DNA of 64,000 nt from an uncultured Lachnospiraceae bacterium (GCA_902760755.1 CACWHK010000009.1:1-64000); one strand, 5' to 3'. Numbered from the stretch's first letter, positions 48,586 through 60,216 are shown. Numbers and translations: made by a program. Notes: generated by a model from the sequence alone, not told the origin.

Positions 48586-49155
48586 TTGAAAAGATTCTAC
48601 TTTGTATGCCTTCTTTGTTTCGACATCCTGCTACTGGCATCGCTTGCAGCTTCATTTATGGTTGATTATAAGACAAACGGCGCATCCGATTCCGTGGAGA
48701 ATATCATCTCCGGCCGGGAGACAGCGGACGGCTCCGCAGTGCTTCTTGATGACCTGAAGCTAAAAAGACGACCGCTCCTTTGATATAACATGCAGGGTTC
48801 CGGCATCTACGGATCAGGGGACCGACCTTTCGTTGATCAGTACCAATATCAACTTCGAGGTTTTCGTGAATGACACGTCGGTCTATTCTTATTTCCCCAC
48901 ATTAGAAAAGATATATGGCTCAACCTACGGAAATGACGTACACATCATTTCGCCTACGAAACCGGTGTGGAGCAGATGAACCAACAGATCCGGGAACATA
49001 ACAGTAAGGATTTATCCCCTGTTCCCCTGCAGATTGCCTACGGCATGTCAGTCTACCACTGCAGCAAAGGGAATCTCGAGGAGCAGGAACAGCTTGCCGA
49101 CAGCCGTATGTACGAGCATAAGAAGCAGTTAAAACAAGGCACTACCGCCGGATAG
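48586..49155 (+). pseudogene. Decayed membrane GGDEF (diguanylate cyclase) gene
   Basis: Pieces in three frames make one broken gene. Frame 1 (from TTG 48586, ribosome site GGGGAGG) encodes a membrane anchor and FMVDYKTNGASDSVENIISG. After about residue 60 the sense frame shifts to DDRSFDITCRVPASTDQG and on to FEVFVNDTSVYSYF, an extracellular jelly-roll-like piece. Then comes a sudden junction near 48950, and from about 48951 the text reads FAYETGVEQMNQQI, continuing to IAYGMSVYHCSKGNLEEQEQ and ADSRMYEHKKQLKQ, the typical C-terminal end of a GGDEF domain. The middle, including the active site, is deleted. The intact GGDEF gene begins 9 nt later. Confidence 0.75.
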
Positions 49156-49164
49156 GAGTTGTGT

Positions 49165-50868
49165 ATGTTAACTATCTTGAAAAACACGTATCTTGAGTCG
49201 TCCAGGAAGTTTCATCGGATCATCCTGTTCTTCCTTGTGGCGTCCGTGGTCATTGCATACTTCACGGATGACGGAACCGACGTTAAGACCATGGTCTACT
49301 ATCTCGTCCTCTGTGTGGCATGCTTTTGCTTTGACCTGTTCTACCAGCGTTACAGCCAGCGGCAGGAATACTACTCCGGCGTATACGTATATAAAGTTTT
49401 CGTATATCTCGGCGCGCTGATCGGAGGAGCCTTCATCGGCTCGATCCCGATCCCGGTTCTGGGAATGTTCCTGGTTTACGGTATCCTGATGATCTGCGAA
49501 AGCGTTCTTCTGAACGATGTATATGACATCATGATCACCTACCGCGATTATTTCTTCTTTACCACCATGCTGATGCTGGCTATGGTCCTGCCCTTCCGCG
49601 GACTCTTCGATAAATCCATCGCGATCCTGATCCTGGTTGCAGGTGCCTGCCTCTATCCGCTGGTTCATCTGCTCCGTCAGATCACGATCCAGAGTATGAT
49701 CTACATGGATAAGCAGTACACAAACATCTTCTTCCGAAACCTGGATGTTGAGGAAGAGAACTCCGGTCTGGTAGAGATGCAGCAGCGTCTTGAGGAAGTT
49801 AACGAAACCATCAACTATCAGAGGGTACAGTTAAATGATGCACTGTCCGACCTGAAGAAGCGCAGCGAAGAAACCCACGCACTGATCGAGATCACATCTC
49901 ACTTCACCTCCACCTTCGACCTGGCTGACAGCTTACAGTTCATGGTACAGAAGCTGGTAGAGCTGAAGAGCGCAAACATCTGCTGCTTCCTGGTCGAAAA
50001 GGACACCTGCCTGAACGAGGAGATCATTTTCGAGTCCTACACCGACAAGAACTACGGACGGGAACGTCTGAAGAAGGAAACCTACCAGATCTTCGAAGAG
50101 TTCAAGAAGAGCGGTTCCCGCGATCCTCTGGTAATCTGCGATAATTACGATCAGTTCCTTCCCTACTTTGAACGTAGAGGCTGCTGTATCTCCGCGATCC
50201 CTGCATATGAGCAGGATCAGTTGTATGGCGTTATGGTGATCGCAGGCGAGAAGTACGACTTCTTCTACGGAGGCTACGACTTCTACAAGACCACCATCGG
50301 TGATCTTACTACTGCGATGATCAAGGACCGGCTGTATCTTACAACCGAGGATATGGCAAAGAAGGATGGTCTTACCAAAATCTACAACCGTATCTACTTC
50401 AATCAGGTTTATCCGGATATGCTGAATTCAGCAAAGGAAAACGGCGGTACGATCTCCGTTCTCATGCTGGATATCGACCACTTCAAGAATGTAAATGATA
50501 CCTACGGACATCTGGCCGGTGATGAGGCCATTCGCTCGGTGGCACGCTCCGACTGGGAAGTTGCAAAGAAGTACGGCGGTATGGCTGTCCGCTTCGGAGG
50601 CGAGGAGTTCCTCCTGATCCTTCAGGATACACCGTTGGAGAAGGCAAGAGAGATTGCTGCAGAGCTTCACGAGAAGATCCGTACCACCACGATCCATTTC
50701 GAAGATTACGAGATCAACATCAACACCAGCCTTGGTGTGGCAAACTACCCCACCACCGTACAGGATACGCAGCTTACGCTCGACCGTTCCGATAAGGCCA
50801 TGTACTACGGCAAAACCCACGGCCGCGGCCGCATCATCGTGGACGGCGTCGACAACGTTGATCCGTGA
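49165..50868 (+). CDS. Membrane GAF-GGDEF diguanylate cyclase
   Basis: A 567-residue protein. About five to six membrane helices lie in residues 15-165, a coiled coil in 185-240, a GAF-like domain in about 245-385 and a GGDEF domain in 395-560 with RFGGEEFLLI and LDIDHFKNVNDTYGHLAGDEA. The inhibitory RxxD is missing (GGMA), so feedback inhibition may be weak. ATG 49165 has AGGAG 6 nt upstream. Predicted to make c-di-GMP under control of the GAF and membrane parts. Confidence 0.9.
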   Translation: MLTILKNTYLESSRKFHRIILFFLVASVVIAYFTDDGTDVKTMVYYLVLCVACFCFDLFYQRYSQRQEYYSGVYVYKVFVYLGALIGGAFIGSIPIPVLGMFLVYGILMICESVLLNDVYDIMITYRDYFFFTTMLMLAMVLPFRGLFDKSIAILILVAGACLYPLVHLLRQITIQSMIYMDKQYTNIFFRNLDVEEENSGLVEMQQRLEEVNETINYQRVQLNDALSDLKKRSEETHALIEITSHFTSTFDLADSLQFMVQKLVELKSANICCFLVEKDTCLNEEIIFESYTDKNYGRERLKKETYQIFEEFKKSGSRDPLVICDNYDQFLPYFERRGCCISAIPAYEQDQLYGVMVIAGEKYDFFYGGYDFYKTTIGDLTTAMIKDRLYLTTEDMAKKDGLTKIYNRIYFNQVYPDMLNSAKENGGTISVLMLDIDHFKNVNDTYGHLAGDEAIRSVARSDWEVAKKYGGMAVRFGGEEFLLILQDTPLEKAREIAAELHEKIRTTTIHFEDYEININTSLGVANYPTTVQDTQLTLDRSDKAMYYGKTHGRGRIIVDGVDNVDP

Positions 50869-50899
50869 TAATCTTCGTCAAAACCCACAAGAACCAACG

Positions 50900-50932
50900 A
50901 ACCCCCACGGTTTCCTATCCGTGGGGGTTTTC
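50900..50932 (+). terminator. Terminator of the GAF-GGDEF gene
   Basis: AACCCCCACGG (50900-50910) pairs perfectly with CCGTGGGGGTT (50919-50929), loop of 8 nt, T-run follows. It lies 31 nt beyond the stop codon. Confidence 0.9.
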
Positions 50933-50945
50933 ATATGTTCCGGAG

Positions 50946-51158
50946 ACTAGTATAACTGATCTTAAATAACTCAACCGAATGCTTGCCCGCTTACACCGAT
51001 AGCACGCCTCAAAAATCCTCGGCGTAGCCCGCTACGCCTGCGTTTTTTGAGGCGCACTAAATCCTCGGCGTAGCCCGCTACGCCTGCGTTTTTTGAGGCG
51101 CACTCTCGGGCAAGCGTTCGTCGCATTCGTCGAGTTATTTCGCGACAGTTACACTAGT
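50946..51158. mobile_element. 213-bp palindromic element with 13-bp ends and internal 46-bp tandem duplication
   Basis: The ends ACTAGTATAACTG and CAGTTACACTAGT are inverted repeats (12 of 13). Inner arms also match: AAATAACTC with GAGTTATTT, and GCTTGCCCG (50981-50989) with CGGGCAAGC (51107-51115). The centre holds two exact 46-bp tandem copies (51013-51058 and 51059-51104) of a unit containing GGCGTAGCCCGCTACGCC. The unit itself forms a hairpin (GCGTAGC/GCTACGC, TTTTTTGAGGCG with the preceding CGCCTCAAAAA). There is no reading frame. It looks like a non-autonomous, MITE-like or BIME-like palindrome; no target duplication could be recognised. Confidence 0.75.
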
Positions 51159-51159
51159 G

Positions 51160-51256
51160 CACCGATAAACAGAGGGACATGGAGCACCGTCAAACAAAGG
51201 GCCCGGATAGTACGCCATGGGAAATGTCGTACTATCCGGGCCCTATGTTATCGGTG
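51160..51256 (-). repeat. Conserved-loop hairpin, copy D (downstream of tuf), with an outer inverted repeat
   Basis: On the minus strand AGGGCCCGGATAGTACG (RC of 51228-51244) pairs perfectly over 17 bp with its complement (51198-51214), and the 13-nt loop is ACATTTCCCATGG. A second, outer inverted repeat, CACCGATAA (51160-51168) and TTATCGGTG (51248-51256), encloses it. The loop equals that of copy C except for the last base. From tuf it is read after the tuf terminator. Confidence 0.85.
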
Positions 51257-51361
51257 TGAAACCGCTACGTCGCGAACTGCAACGAGAGTGATGTTGCGCG
51301 TGAAACCTGTCCGTTAGGTTCTCATCTGCCTGCGTCTCTTTGGCTGACTCTCAAACAAAAA
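51257..51361. other. Spacer without recognisable gene
   Basis: Remainder of the 539-nt gap between the GGDEF gene and tuf. Two small hairpins (GCAAC/GTTGC around 51277-51297 and AACCT/AGGTT around 51304-51320) are visible, but I see no coding frame or known RNA. Confidence 0.5.
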
Positions 51362-51389
51362 ATCCCCCTGTGGAATTCCACAGGGGGAT
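51362..51389 (-). terminator. tuf terminator
   Basis: ATCCCCCTGTGG/CCACAGGGGGAT, perfect 12-bp stem with a 4-nt loop and TTTTTTG on the minus strand, 18 nt after the stop codon. Confidence 0.95.
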
Positions 51390-51407
51390 GGATATTAACG
51401 TTGTTGA

Positions 51408-52595
51408 TTACTCAACGATGGTTACAACGGATCCGGAACCTACGGTTCTACCACCCTCACGGATAGCGAAACGAAGACCAGACTCCATTGCTACCGGATG
51501 AATCAGCTCGATGCTCATCTCTACGTTATCACCAGGCATGCACATCTCGGTACCAGCCGGCAGGTTGCAGACACCTGTTACGTCGGTTGTACGGAAATAG
51601 AACTGCGGACGATAGTTGTTGAAGAACGGTGTATGACGACCACCCTCGTCCTTGGTCAGTACGTAAACCTGAGCAGTAAACTTCTTGTGGCATGTTACAG
51701 AACCCGGCTTAGCCAGAACCTGTCCCTTTTCAACCTGATCACGGTTGATACCACGAAGCAGAGCACCGATGTTATCACCAGCCTGTGCCTCGTCAAGGAG
51801 CTTACGGAACATCTCGATACCGGTTACTACGGTATTCAGCTTCTCTTCCTTGATACCAAGGATCTCAAGCGGATCGTTCAGGTGCAGTGTACCACGCTCT
51901 ACACGACCGGTAGCAACGGTACCACGACCTGTGATGGTGAATACGTCCTCTACAGGCATCAGGAACGGCTTATCTGTATCACGCTCCGGAGTCGGGATGT
52001 AATCATCAACTGTCTGCATGAGCTCCATGATCTTGTCGCCCCACTCTCCTTCCGGATGCTCAAGTGCCTGCAGAGCAGAACCCTTGATGATCGGGCAACC
52101 TTCGAAACCGTACTCCTCAAGAGCCTCGGTTACTTCCATCTCAACGAGCTCGATCAGCTCATCATCATCAACCATATCGCACTTGTTAAGGAATACGATG
52201 ATGTACGGAACGTTTACCTGACGAGCGAGCAGGATGTGCTCTCTTGTCTGAGCCATAACGCCGTCGGTAGCTGCTACTACGAGGATAGCACCATCCATCT
52301 GTGCAGCACCTGTGATCATGTTCTTAACGTAGTCAGCATGGCCCGGGCAGTCAACGTGAGCATAGTGACGATTCTCTGTCTCATACTCAACGTGTGCGGT
52401 AGAGATGGTGATACCACGCTCTCTCTCTTCCGGAGCCTTATCGATGTTCGCGAAATCAACTGCTGCGTTACCGGCTACACGCTCGGAAAGTACCTTGGTG
52501 ATAGCTGCTGTCAGAGTTGTCTTACCATGGTCTACGTGACCGATGGTTCCGATGTTTACATGCGGTTTTGTTCTTTCGAATTTAGCCTTTGCCAT
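51408..52595 (-). CDS. tuf: Elongation factor Tu
   Basis: A 395-residue EF-Tu delivering aminoacyl-tRNA to the ribosome. G1 [10 protein letters not shown]2 RGITIST, G3 DCPGHADY, G4 NKCD and G5 GSAL are all present. ATG 52595 ([16 protein letters not shown]) is used, with AAGGAGG upstream; the frame extends further up without similarity. It has its own promoter in addition to any read-through from fusA. Confidence 0.98.
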   Translation of the reverse strand: MAKAKFERTKPHVNIGTIGHVDHGKTTLTAAITKVLSERVAGNAAVDFANIDKAPEERERGITISTAHVEYETENRHYAHVDCPGHADYVKNMITGAAQMDGAILVVAATDGVMAQTREHILLARQVNVPYIIVFLNKCDMVDDDELIELVEMEVTEALEEYGFEGCPIIKGSALQALEHPEGEWGDKIMELMQTVDDYIPTPERDTDKPFLMPVEDVFTITGRGTVATGRVERGTLHLNDPLEILGIKEEKLNTVVTGIEMFRKLLDEAQAGDNIGALLRGINRDQVEKGQVLAKPGSVTCHKKFTAQVYVLTKDEGGRHTPFFNNYRPQFYFRTTDVTGVCNLPAGTEMCMPGDNVEMSIELIHPVAMESGLRFAIREGGRTVGSGSVVTIVE

Positions 52596-52659
52596 TTCAA
52601 AATTCCTCCTTAGAATATCTCCCCCAGTATCCTCGGGGTCGTTTTGCAACCTAAATGCA

Positions 52660-52688
52660 ATTATAGTAAAAAATGCCCATCATTTCAA
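52660..52688 (-). promoter_or_regulatory. tuf promoter
   Basis: TTGAAA (52683-52688), a 17-nt spacer and TATAAT (52660-52665) on the minus strand, 65 nt ahead of the tuf ATG. The leader carries a small CCCC/GGGG hairpin (about 52621-52638). This lets tuf be expressed apart from the upstream str genes. Confidence 0.8.
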
Positions 52689-52751
52689 GTATTTCTTTCA
52701 ATACTCGTGGTATATTTTCCATCCATTCGGAAAATCTTCCGTCACACAGGA

Positions 52752-54905
52752 TTACTTACCTGCCTTTGTGGAAAGAACCTTCTCCTGAACGGACTTCGGG
52801 CACTGCTCGTAGCGCTCAAAGAACATGGAATAGTTACCACGTCCCTGTGTTCTGGAACGAAGATCTGTAGAGTAGCCGAACATCTCTGCCAGCGGAACGT
52901 AAGCCTTTACAAGCTTACCGTTACCTACATCCTCCATACCCTCAACACGGCCACGGCGGGAATTCAGGTCACCGATAACATCGCCCATGTAATCTGCGGG
53001 CATTGTAACCTCAACCTTCATGATCGGCTCAAGAAGTACCGGATTACCCTTCTGCATAGCATCCTTGAACGCCATGGAACCTGCGATATGGAATGCCATT
53101 TCAGAAGAATCGACTTCATGGTAGGAACCGTCATATACATTTGCGGATACACCGAGTACCGGGAATCCGCCAAGGATACCGGCCTGAGTAGCCTCTTCGA
53201 TACCCTCGCTGATGGCCGGGATGTATTCCTTCGGAATGCTACCGCCGACTACAGTGGACTCAAACTTGTAAGTCTCCTCACCGTTCGGATCCATGGGCTC
53301 GAACTTAACCTTACAATGGCCGTACTGACCACGACCACCGGACTGCTTTACGTACTTGGAATCTACGTCTACAGCCTTTGTGAAGGTCTCCTTGTAGGAT
53401 ACCTGAGGTGCGCCGACATTTGCCTCAACCTTGAACTCACGAAGCAGACGGTCTACGATGATCTCCAGATGGAGCTCGCCCATACCTGCGATGATGGTCT
53501 GACCGGTCTCAGCATTTGTATGTGTCTTGAAGGTCGGGTCCTCTTCTGCAAGCTTCTGCAGTGCATCAACCAGCTTGTCCTGACCATCCTTGGTCTTCGG
53601 CTCGATTGCGAGCTCGATAACCGGATCCGGGAACTCCATGGACTCCAGGATTACCGGATGCTGATCATCACAGATGGTATCACCGGTTGTAGTATTCTTA
53701 AGACCGACAACGGCTGCGATATCACCGCAGTAAACCGTCGGGATCTCCTGTCTCTTGTTTGCATGCATCTGAAGGATACGTCCGACACGCTCCTTATGTC
53801 CCTTTGTTGCGTTCAGCACGTAGGAACCGGAATTCAGCTTACCGGAGTATACACGGATAAATGCAAGCTTACCAACGAACGGGTCTGTCGCGATCTTGAA
53901 TGCAAGTGCGGAGAACGGCTCGTCGTCAGCAGACTTCTTTGTAAGCTCATTGCCCTGCAGATCCGTACCCTTGATGTCAGGGATATCGGTAGGTGCAGGC
54001 ATAAACTCAACGACAGCATCCAGAAGCTTCTGGATACCCTTGTTCTGATGTGCGGAACCGCAGAGAACCGGAACGACACGCTCCTTCTCACCTGCCGGTG
54101 TATCGATGGCAGCACAGGTAGCTGCACGGAGAGCCTTCTTCAGCTGCTCAACCGACGGCTCCTCACCATCCAGATACATCATCATCAGTTCCTCATCATA
54201 ATCGCAGCATGCCTCAACCAGCTCCGTATGGAACTTCTCAGCCTGCTCCTTCATATCATCCGGAATGTCGGTAATGGAGATATCCTCTCCCTTGGAATCA
54301 TTGTAGATATAAGCCTTCATCTCGAAGAGGTCTACGATTCCCTGGAAGTAATCTTCCTTACCAATGGGGATGTTTACAACGACCGGCTTCTTGCCAAGAC
54401 GTGTACGAATCTCATCTACGGTATTGTAGAAGTTTGCACCGAGGATATCCATCTTATTGACGAATGCCATTCTCGGCACGTGATAGGTGTCCGCCTGACG
54501 CCATACATTCTCAGACTGGGGCTCAACACCGCCCTTAGCATCGAACACACCGACAGCGCCGTCCAGTACACGCAGGGAACGTTCTACTTCGACAGTGAAG
54601 TCAACGTGGCCCGGAGTATCGATGATGTTGATACGATGCTCAAGCGCGCCCTTCTTCGGCTTTGTCTGCTCCTGCACAGTCCAGTGGCAGGTTGTTGCAG
54701 CGGAAGTGATGGTGATACCACGCTCCTGCTCCTGCTCCATCCAGTCCATGGTGGCAGTGCCTTCGTAGGTCTCACCGATCTTGTAGTTTACACCTGTATA
54801 ATAAAGAATTCTCTCAGTCAGAGTGGTCTTACCGGCATCGATGTGAGCCATGATACCGATATTACGAGTCTGCTCAAGAGGATATTCTCTTCCAGTTGCA
54901 GCCAA
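52752..54905 (-). CDS. fusA: Elongation factor G
   Basis: A 717-residue translocase GTPase. G1 [10 protein letters not shown]2 RGITITS, G3 DTPGHVDF, G4 NKMD. Domains II to V follow, ending with [16 protein letters not shown]. It is slightly longer than the 692-704 norm because of a short insertion ([10 protein letters not shown]) between G2 and G3, as in some relatives. It follows rpsG by 39 nt. Confidence 0.97.
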   Translation of the reverse strand: MAATGREYPLEQTRNIGIMAHIDAGKTTLTERILYYTGVNYKIGETYEGTATMDWMEQEQERGITITSAATTCHWTVQEQTKPKKGALEHRINIIDTPGHVDFTVEVERSLRVLDGAVGVFDAKGGVEPQSENVWRQADTYHVPRMAFVNKMDILGANFYNTVDEIRTRLGKKPVVVNIPIGKEDYFQGIVDLFEMKAYIYNDSKGEDISITDIPDDMKEQAEKFHTELVEACCDYDEELMMMYLDGEEPSVEQLKKALRAATCAAIDTPAGEKERVVPVLCGSAHQNKGIQKLLDAVVEFMPAPTDIPDIKGTDLQGNELTKKSADDEPFSALAFKIATDPFVGKLAFIRVYSGKLNSGSYVLNATKGHKERVGRILQMHANKRQEIPTVYCGDIAAVVGLKNTTTGDTICDDQHPVILESMEFPDPVIELAIEPKTKDGQDKLVDALQKLAEEDPTFKTHTNAETGQTIIAGMGELHLEIIVDRLLREFKVEANVGAPQVSYKETFTKAVDVDSKYVKQSGGRGQYGHCKVKFEPMDPNGEETYKFESTVVGGSIPKEYIPAISEGIEEATQAGILGGFPVLGVSANVYDGSYHEVDSSEMAFHIAGSMAFKDAMQKGNPVLLEPIMKVEVTMPADYMGDVIGDLNSRRGRVEGMEDVGNGKLVKAYVPLAEMFGYSTDLRSRTQGRGNYSMFFERYEQCPKSVQEKVLSTKAGK

Positions 54906-54944
54906 GGCTTTTTCCTCCTTATCTTAGTATCTGTCAGACTCTGA

Positions 54945-55415
54945 TTAGAATCTGTAGTGTGCAAATGCCTTATTTGCTTCAGCCATGCGGTGCATCTCTT
55001 CTTTACGCTTTACAGATGCGCCCGTGTTGTTCGAAGCATCGATCAGTTCGGATGCCAGACGCTCTTCCATGGTCTTCTCTGTTCTCTTGCGTGAGAAATC
55101 AGTCAGCCAACGGAGACCGAGTGCCTGTCTACGATCCGGACGTACATCGATCGGCACCTGGTAAGTAGCACCACCGATACGGCGTGCCTTTACCTCAAGC
55201 AGCGGCATAACGTTGTTCATAGCCGCTTCAAATACCTCGATCGGATCCTTGCCGGTCTGCTCTTTGATACGGTCAAATGCGCCGTATACGATCTTCTGTG
55301 CTACACCCTTCTTACCATCCAACATGATGTTGTTGATAAGACGCGTAACAACCTTGTTATTGTAAATCGGGTCCGCAAGTACGTCCCGCTTTACGATATG
55401 TCCTTTACGTGGCAC
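54945..55415 (-). CDS. rpsG: 30S ribosomal protein S7
   Basis: A 156-residue S7. It begins at GTG (55413-55415) with AAGGAGGG upstream, giving the expected [18 protein letters not shown] start. The frame open to 55484 has no similarity beyond it. S7 nucleates assembly of the 30S head. It belongs to the rpsL-rpsG-fusA-tuf group. Confidence 0.97.
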   Translation of the reverse strand: MPRKGHIVKRDVLADPIYNNKVVTRLINNIMLDGKKGVAQKIVYGAFDRIKEQTGKDPIEVFEAAMNNVMPLLEVKARRIGGATYQVPIDVRPDRRQALGLRWLTDFSRKRTEKTMEERLASELIDASNNTGASVKRKEEMHRMAEANKAFAHYRF

Positions 55416-55594
55416 GGTTCTTCCCTCCTTAATAATCATTAATTCGTAGGTACTCACAGTCTTCCTGCTTAAGATGCAGGTCATGTGTACGTGCTGCTAT
55501 TGTATGATCAAATCATGCCATAACCAGCACAGACGAAACTGCCCAACCTAACTACTGGCAGCCCCGCTTTTCGACAAACTGTGTATCGTATGGA

Positions 55595-56014
55595 TTACTT
55601 CGCATCCTTCGGACGCTTAGCACCATACTTGGAACGTGCCTGACGTCTCTTACCAACTCCTGCAGTATCAAGAGTACCACGGATGATGTGGTATCTGGTA
55701 CCGGGAAGGTCACGTACTCTACCGCCGCGGATCAGAACAACGGAGTGCTCCTGCAGATTGTGTCCCTCACCCGGGATGTAGCTTGTTACTTCTACACCGT
55801 TGGAAAGACGTACTCTGGCGATCTTACGGAGAGCGGAGTTCGGCTTCTTCGGAGTTGTTGTCTTAACAGCTGTACAAACACCTCTCTTCTGAGGAGCACT
55901 CTGCTGCATCGGCTTCTTCTTCAGAGAGTTGAAGCTTTTCTGCAGAGCCGGAGCTGTAGACTTCTTAACAGCAGTCTCTCTACCCTTTCTTACTAACTGG
56001 TTAAATGTAGGCAT
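55595..56014 (-). CDS. rpsL: 30S ribosomal protein S12
   Basis: A 139-residue S12 with [11 protein letters not shown] (streptomycin-loop Lys, position 57 here, intact) and the [11 protein letters not shown] segment. The second loop reads [16 protein letters not shown]: Arg-101 (codon CGT) stands where Lys is near-universal (Lys-87 in E. coli, Lys-88 in M. tuberculosis numbering). Otherwise a normal gene of the str group. Confidence 0.97.
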   Translation of the reverse strand: MPTFNQLVRKGRETAVKKSTAPALQKSFNSLKKKPMQQSAPQKRGVCTAVKTTTPKKPNSALRKIARVRLSNGVEVTSYIPGEGHNLQEHSVVLIRGGRVRDLPGTRYHIIRGTLDTAGVGKRRQARSKYGAKRPKDAK

Positions 56015-56075
56015 GATTTCACCTCCTTCTTATATAAGCTCACGCCGAAGGGCCAGCCCCTTTCAGGCATGGCGA

Positions 56076-56100
56076 AAGGCATGCGATTTACGCATGCCTT
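56076..56100 (-). terminator. Hairpin between rpoC and rpsL
   Basis: AAGGCATGCG/CGCATGCCTT, perfect 10-bp stem, ATTTA loop. Only a short T-run follows, so it may be a partial terminator that sets the rpoBC to rpsL ratio. Confidence 0.7.
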
Positions 56101-56196
56101 AATATTATATCCATATGGATTTGCCATGTCAAGCAGTTTTTCTGATGACAACCGACGGAGTCTCACCGTCCGGTCCGGGAAGTCCTTCCTTACGGA

Positions 56197-59100
56197 TTAC
56201 TCCTCCTCGCCGCTCTCCTCTGCTGCATCCTCTGCAGCCAGGGATTCATCGGATACCAGGCCTTCCGGAATATGATCATCCGATACCAGGCTGTCATCCG
56301 TAAACTCAGCACTGTCGCCAAGCTCCTCTGCTGTCTCATCATCGTAGAGCATGGTCTCATCATCCAGTCCATCGATCTGATCCAGATACTCGGAATCCAG
56401 CTTTACGGAACGATACCGCTTCATACCGGTTCCTGCAGGGATCAGCTTACCGATCAGAACGTTCTCCTTCAGACCGATCAGGTCATCTGTCTTACCCTTG
56501 ATTGCCGCATCCGTAAGTACACGGGTGGTCTCCTGGAAGGATGCTGCCGACAGGAAGCTGTTGGTAGCAAGGGAAGCCTTGGTGATACCCAGCAGTACCT
56601 GAGAAGCAACTGCCGGCTTCAGGCCGTCCTCTCCGAGGATCTCATTGATCTCCTCCACATCCAGAACATCCACGAAGGTACCCGGTAAGTAATCGGAATC
56701 TCCGGAATCCTCAACCTTTGCCTTCTTCAGCATCTGACGTACGATGATCTCGATATGCTTATCGTTGATCTCAACACCCTGCAGACGATATACTCTCTGA
56801 ACCTCACGGATCATGTAGTTCTGAACGGCTTCAACGCCCTTGATCTTCAGGATGTCATGCGGATTAACAGAACCCTCGGTCAGCTCATCACCGGCTTCGA
56901 TCTTCTGTCCGTCCATAACCTTGATTCTGGAACCGTAGGGGATTCCGTAGGTTTTGGACTCACCATCCTCATCATTTGTTACGATGATCTCACGGATCTT
57001 ACGCTGTGACTCGCTTGCATCCACGATCTTAACCGTACCGTCGATCTCGGAGATGATTGCAAGTCCCTTCGGCTTACGTGCCTCGAAAAGCTCCTCGACA
57101 CGGGGAAGACCCTGTGTGATATCGCCACCGGCAACACCACCGGTATGGAAGGTTCTCATGGTCAGCTGCGTACCAGGCTCACCGATGGACTGTGCAGCGA
57201 TGATACCGACAGCCTCGCCGACCTGTACGGCCTGGCCTGTAGCCATGTTGGCACCGTAGCACTTCGCGCAGACGCCCAGGTGGCACTTGCAGGTAAGGAT
57301 GGAGCGGATCTTCAGCTTCGCATCCTTGCGGGGAGCTCCGGTCTCCGGATCCGTGAACGGACGATCACTGATCGGATTTCCTTCCATGTCATTCTCAACA
57401 CCGTACTTCATGATGTTATCAGCTCGCTTCGGTGTGATCATGTGATTCTTCTTTACGAGCATATTTCCGTCTTTGTCGAAAATGCTCTCTGCAGCATATC
57501 TTCCCGTAATACGCTCCTGGAAGGTCTCGATCACTTCGTCGCCCTCGCGGAAGGTAAATACGTAGATACCCGGCTTCTTGTCCTGATCCTCGCAGCAGTC
57601 GGTCTCGCGGATGATCAGATCCTGAGATACGTCTACCAGACGACGGGTCAGATAACCGGAGTCTGCGGTACGGAGCGCGGTATCGGAAAGACCCTTACGA
57701 GCACCGTGTGCGGAGATGAAGTACTCCAGTACGTCCAGACCTTCACGGAAGTTGGACTTGATCGGAAGTTCGATGGTCTTACCGGTCGTATCCGCCATAA
57801 GTCCACGCATACCGGTCAGCTGCTTGATCTGCTGATCTGAACCACGGGCTCCGGAATCAGCCATCATGTAAATGTTATTGTAACGATCCAGTCCGTCAAG
57901 CAGGGCATTTGTCAGATCGGAGTCTGCCTTCTCCCAAACCTTGATGACTGACTTGTAACGCTCTTCATCCGTAAGGAATCCGATATTGAAGTAGTCTGTG
58001 ATGCGGTCCACCACATCCTGGGCATTGTCCAGGATCTCCTGCTTGTTGCCCGGAACAGTCATGTCGGCAACGGATACGGTGATACCACTCAGGGTGGAAT
58101 ACTTGTAACCGATGGCCTTCACATTATCCAGAACCTCAGCGGTCTTGGTAGCGCCATGGATGTTGATGCACTTATCCAGAATCTTCTTCAGCCACTTCTT
58201 ACCAACGTGGAAGTTAACCTCCGGCTCCAGCACCTGGGTGCGGTCGGAACGATCCACGAAGCCCAGATCCTGCGGGATCACTTCGTTAAACAGAAGCTTA
58301 CCGAGGGTGGTTGCAACGGTTCCGGTGATGGTCTCACCTGCCAGTGTTGCGGTACGCTCCACGTAGATCTTCTGCTGCAGGGTGATCTCCTGATTCTCAT
58401 ATGCAAGGATCGCACGGTTCATGTTCTTGAACCGACGTCCGATCATATCCTGTACCGTACTTACGATATTCTTGTAGTAGGTTACTCCGGACTTCTTAGA
58501 CTGCTTCTTTACCACGCGGATGCGGATCTTGTCGGTCAGCTGAACTGTTCCGTTCTCAGCATCCTTCAGGATCTCTGCCACATTTCCGGGCTCATCGTCA
58601 GCCATGTAGGACTTAACGATCTCATCCTCTTCAAACGGTACCTCACGATACCGGTCGTTGGTCAGATAATAGATACCCAGAACCATATCCTGTGAAGGAA
58701 CGGATACAACACCACCGTCCGAAGGCTTCAGCAGGTTGTTCGGGGACAGCAGCAGGAAACGGCACTCTGCCTGTGCTTCCACGGAAAGCGGAAGGTGCAC
58801 AGCCATCTGGTCACCATCGAAGTCGGCGTTGAACGCGGTACATACCAGCGGGTGAAGCTTGATGGCCTTACCCTCGACCAGGATCGGCTCGAAGGCCTGA
58901 ATACCCAGACGGTGAAGGGTAGGTGCACGGTTCAGCATAACCGGATGCTCCTTGATGACATCCTCGAGGATATCCCAAACCTGAGGATCCAGACGCTCTA
59001 CCTTCTTCTTTGCTGCCTTAATGTTATTTGCGATACCGCGTGCGGACAGCTCCTTCATAACGAAGGGCTTGAACAGCTCGATAGCCATCTCCTTCGGAAG

Positions 59101-60201
59101 ACCGCACTGATAGATCTTCAGCTCCGGTCCTACGACGATAACGGAACGACCTGAGTAGTCAACACGCTTACCCAGCAGATTCTGACGGAAACGTCCCTGC
59201 TTACCCTTCAGCATATCGGAAAGGGACTTCAGAGCCCGGTTTCCGGGGCCGGTAACTGCACGTCCGTGACGGCCGTTATCGATCAGGGCATCCACTGCCT
59301 CCTGCAGCATACGCTTCTCGTTCCGAACGATGATGTCCGGTGCGGACAGCTCCTGCAGACGACGCAGACGGTTGTTTCTGTTAATGATCCGGCGATACAG
59401 GTCATTCAGGTCGGAGGTTGCGAAACGTCCGCCGTCCAACTGTACCATGGGTCGAAGATCCGGCGGGATGACGGGAATGACATTCATCACCATCCACTCC
59501 GGCTTATTGTTGGAATTACGGAAGGCCTCAACGACCTCCAGCTTCTTGATGATCTTAGCCTTCTTCTGACCGGTAGCTGCATCCAGCTCCTCCTTCAGCT
59601 CCTCAGCCTCCTTGTCGAGGTCGATGTTGCGAAGAAGCTCCTGGACTGCCTCAGCACCCATGCCTACACGGAAGGAACCGAGATCATCCTTGTATGTATC
59701 CAGGGCCTGACGATACTCTGTCTCTGTCAGAACATCCTTCAGATGAAGGCCTGTGTTGCCCGGATCAAGTACGATATAAGCTGCAAAGTAAAGCACTCTC
59801 TCGAGGATTCGCGGGGAAACATCCAGAAGAAGTCCCATGCGGCTCGGGATACCCTTGAAATACCAGATGTGGGAAACCGGTGCAGCAAGCTCGATATGGC
59901 CCATACGCTCACGACGTACGCTTGCCTTGGTTACCTCAACACCGCAGCGGTCGCAGACGATTCCCTTGAAACGGATCTTCTTGAACTTACCGCAGTGGCA
60001 CTCCCAGTCCTTGGTGGGTCCGAAGATCTTCTCACAGTAAAGGCCGTCGCGCTCCGGCTTCAGGGTTCTGTAGTTAATGGTCTCCGGCTTCTTAACCTCG
60101 CCGTAGGACCACTCTCTTATCTTATCGGGAGAAGCAAGTCCGATCCGTATGGAGTCAAAATTGATCGGCTGTTCCATCTCTGCATTTAAAATGTTTGCCA
60201 T
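56197..60201 (-). CDS. rpoC: RNA polymerase beta' subunit
   Basis: A 1334-residue beta' subunit. The N-terminal zinc-binding Cys cluster ([20 protein letters not shown]), the active-site [12 protein letters not shown], the bridge-helix region ([16 protein letters not shown]) and the switch segment [34 protein letters not shown] are present. The acidic C-terminal tail is usual for Clostridia. It follows rpoB by 15 nt. Confidence 0.98.
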   Translation of the reverse strand: MANILNAEMEQPINFDSIRIGLASPDKIREWSYGEVKKPETINYRTLKPERDGLYCEKIFGPTKDWECHCGKFKKIRFKGIVCDRCGVEVTKASVRRERMGHIELAAPVSHIWYFKGIPSRMGLLLDVSPRILERVLYFAAYIVLDPGNTGLHLKDVLTETEYRQALDTYKDDLGSFRVGMGAEAVQELLRNIDLDKEAEELKEELDAATGQKKAKIIKKLEVVEAFRNSNNKPEWMVMNVIPVIPPDLRPMVQLDGGRFATSDLNDLYRRIINRNNRLRRLQELSAPDIIVRNEKRMLQEAVDALIDNGRHGRAVTGPGNRALKSLSDMLKGKQGRFRQNLLGKRVDYSGRSVIVVGPELKIYQCGLPKEMAIELFKPFVMKELSARGIANNIKAAKKKVERLDPQVWDILEDVIKEHPVMLNRAPTLHRLGIQAFEPILVEGKAIKLHPLVCTAFNADFDGDQMAVHLPLSVEAQAECRFLLLSPNNLLKPSDGGVVSVPSQDMVLGIYYLTNDRYREVPFEEDEIVKSYMADDEPGNVAEILKDAENGTVQLTDKIRIRVVKKQSKKSGVTYYKNIVSTVQDMIGRRFKNMNRAILAYENQEITLQQKIYVERTATLAGETITGTVATTLGKLLFNEVIPQDLGFVDRSDRTQVLEPEVNFHVGKKWLKKILDKCINIHGATKTAEVLDNVKAIGYKYSTLSGITVSVADMTVPGNKQEILDNAQDVVDRITDYFNIGFLTDEERYKSVIKVWEKADSDLTNALLDGLDRYNNIYMMADSGARGSDQQIKQLTGMRGLMADTTGKTIELPIKSNFREGLDVLEYFISAHGARKGLSDTALRTADSGYLTRRLVDVSQDLIIRETDCCEDQDKKPGIYVFTFREGDEVIETFQERITGRYAAESIFDKDGNMLVKKNHMITPKRADNIMKYGVENDMEGNPISDRPFTDPETGAPRKDAKLKIRSILTCKCHLGVCAKCYGANMATGQAVQVGEAVGIIAAQSIGEPGTQLTMRTFHTGGVAGGDITQGLPRVEELFEARKPKGLAIISEIDGTVKIVDASESQRKIREIIVTNDEDGESKTYGIPYGSRIKVMDGQKIEAGDELTEGSVNPHDILKIKGVEAVQNYMIREVQRVYRLQGVEINDKHIEIIVRQMLKKAKVEDSGDSDYLPGTFVDVLDVEEINEILGEDGLKPAVASQVLLGITKASLATNSFLSAASFQETTRVLTDAAIKGKTDDLIGLKENVLIGKLIPAGTGMKRYRSVKLDSEYLDQIDGLDDETMLYDDETAEELGDSAEFTDDSLVSDDHIPEGLVSDESLAAEDAAEESGEEE

Positions 60202-60216
60202 CTTTCTTCTCCTCTC

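Noticed and set aside
51013..51104. CRISPR-like direct repeats
   Set aside because: Only two tandem copies without spacers; part of a palindromic element.
50869..51407. tRNA or small structured RNA gene
   Set aside because: No cloverleaf or conserved RNA motif could be found; the hairpins are explained as repeats and terminators.
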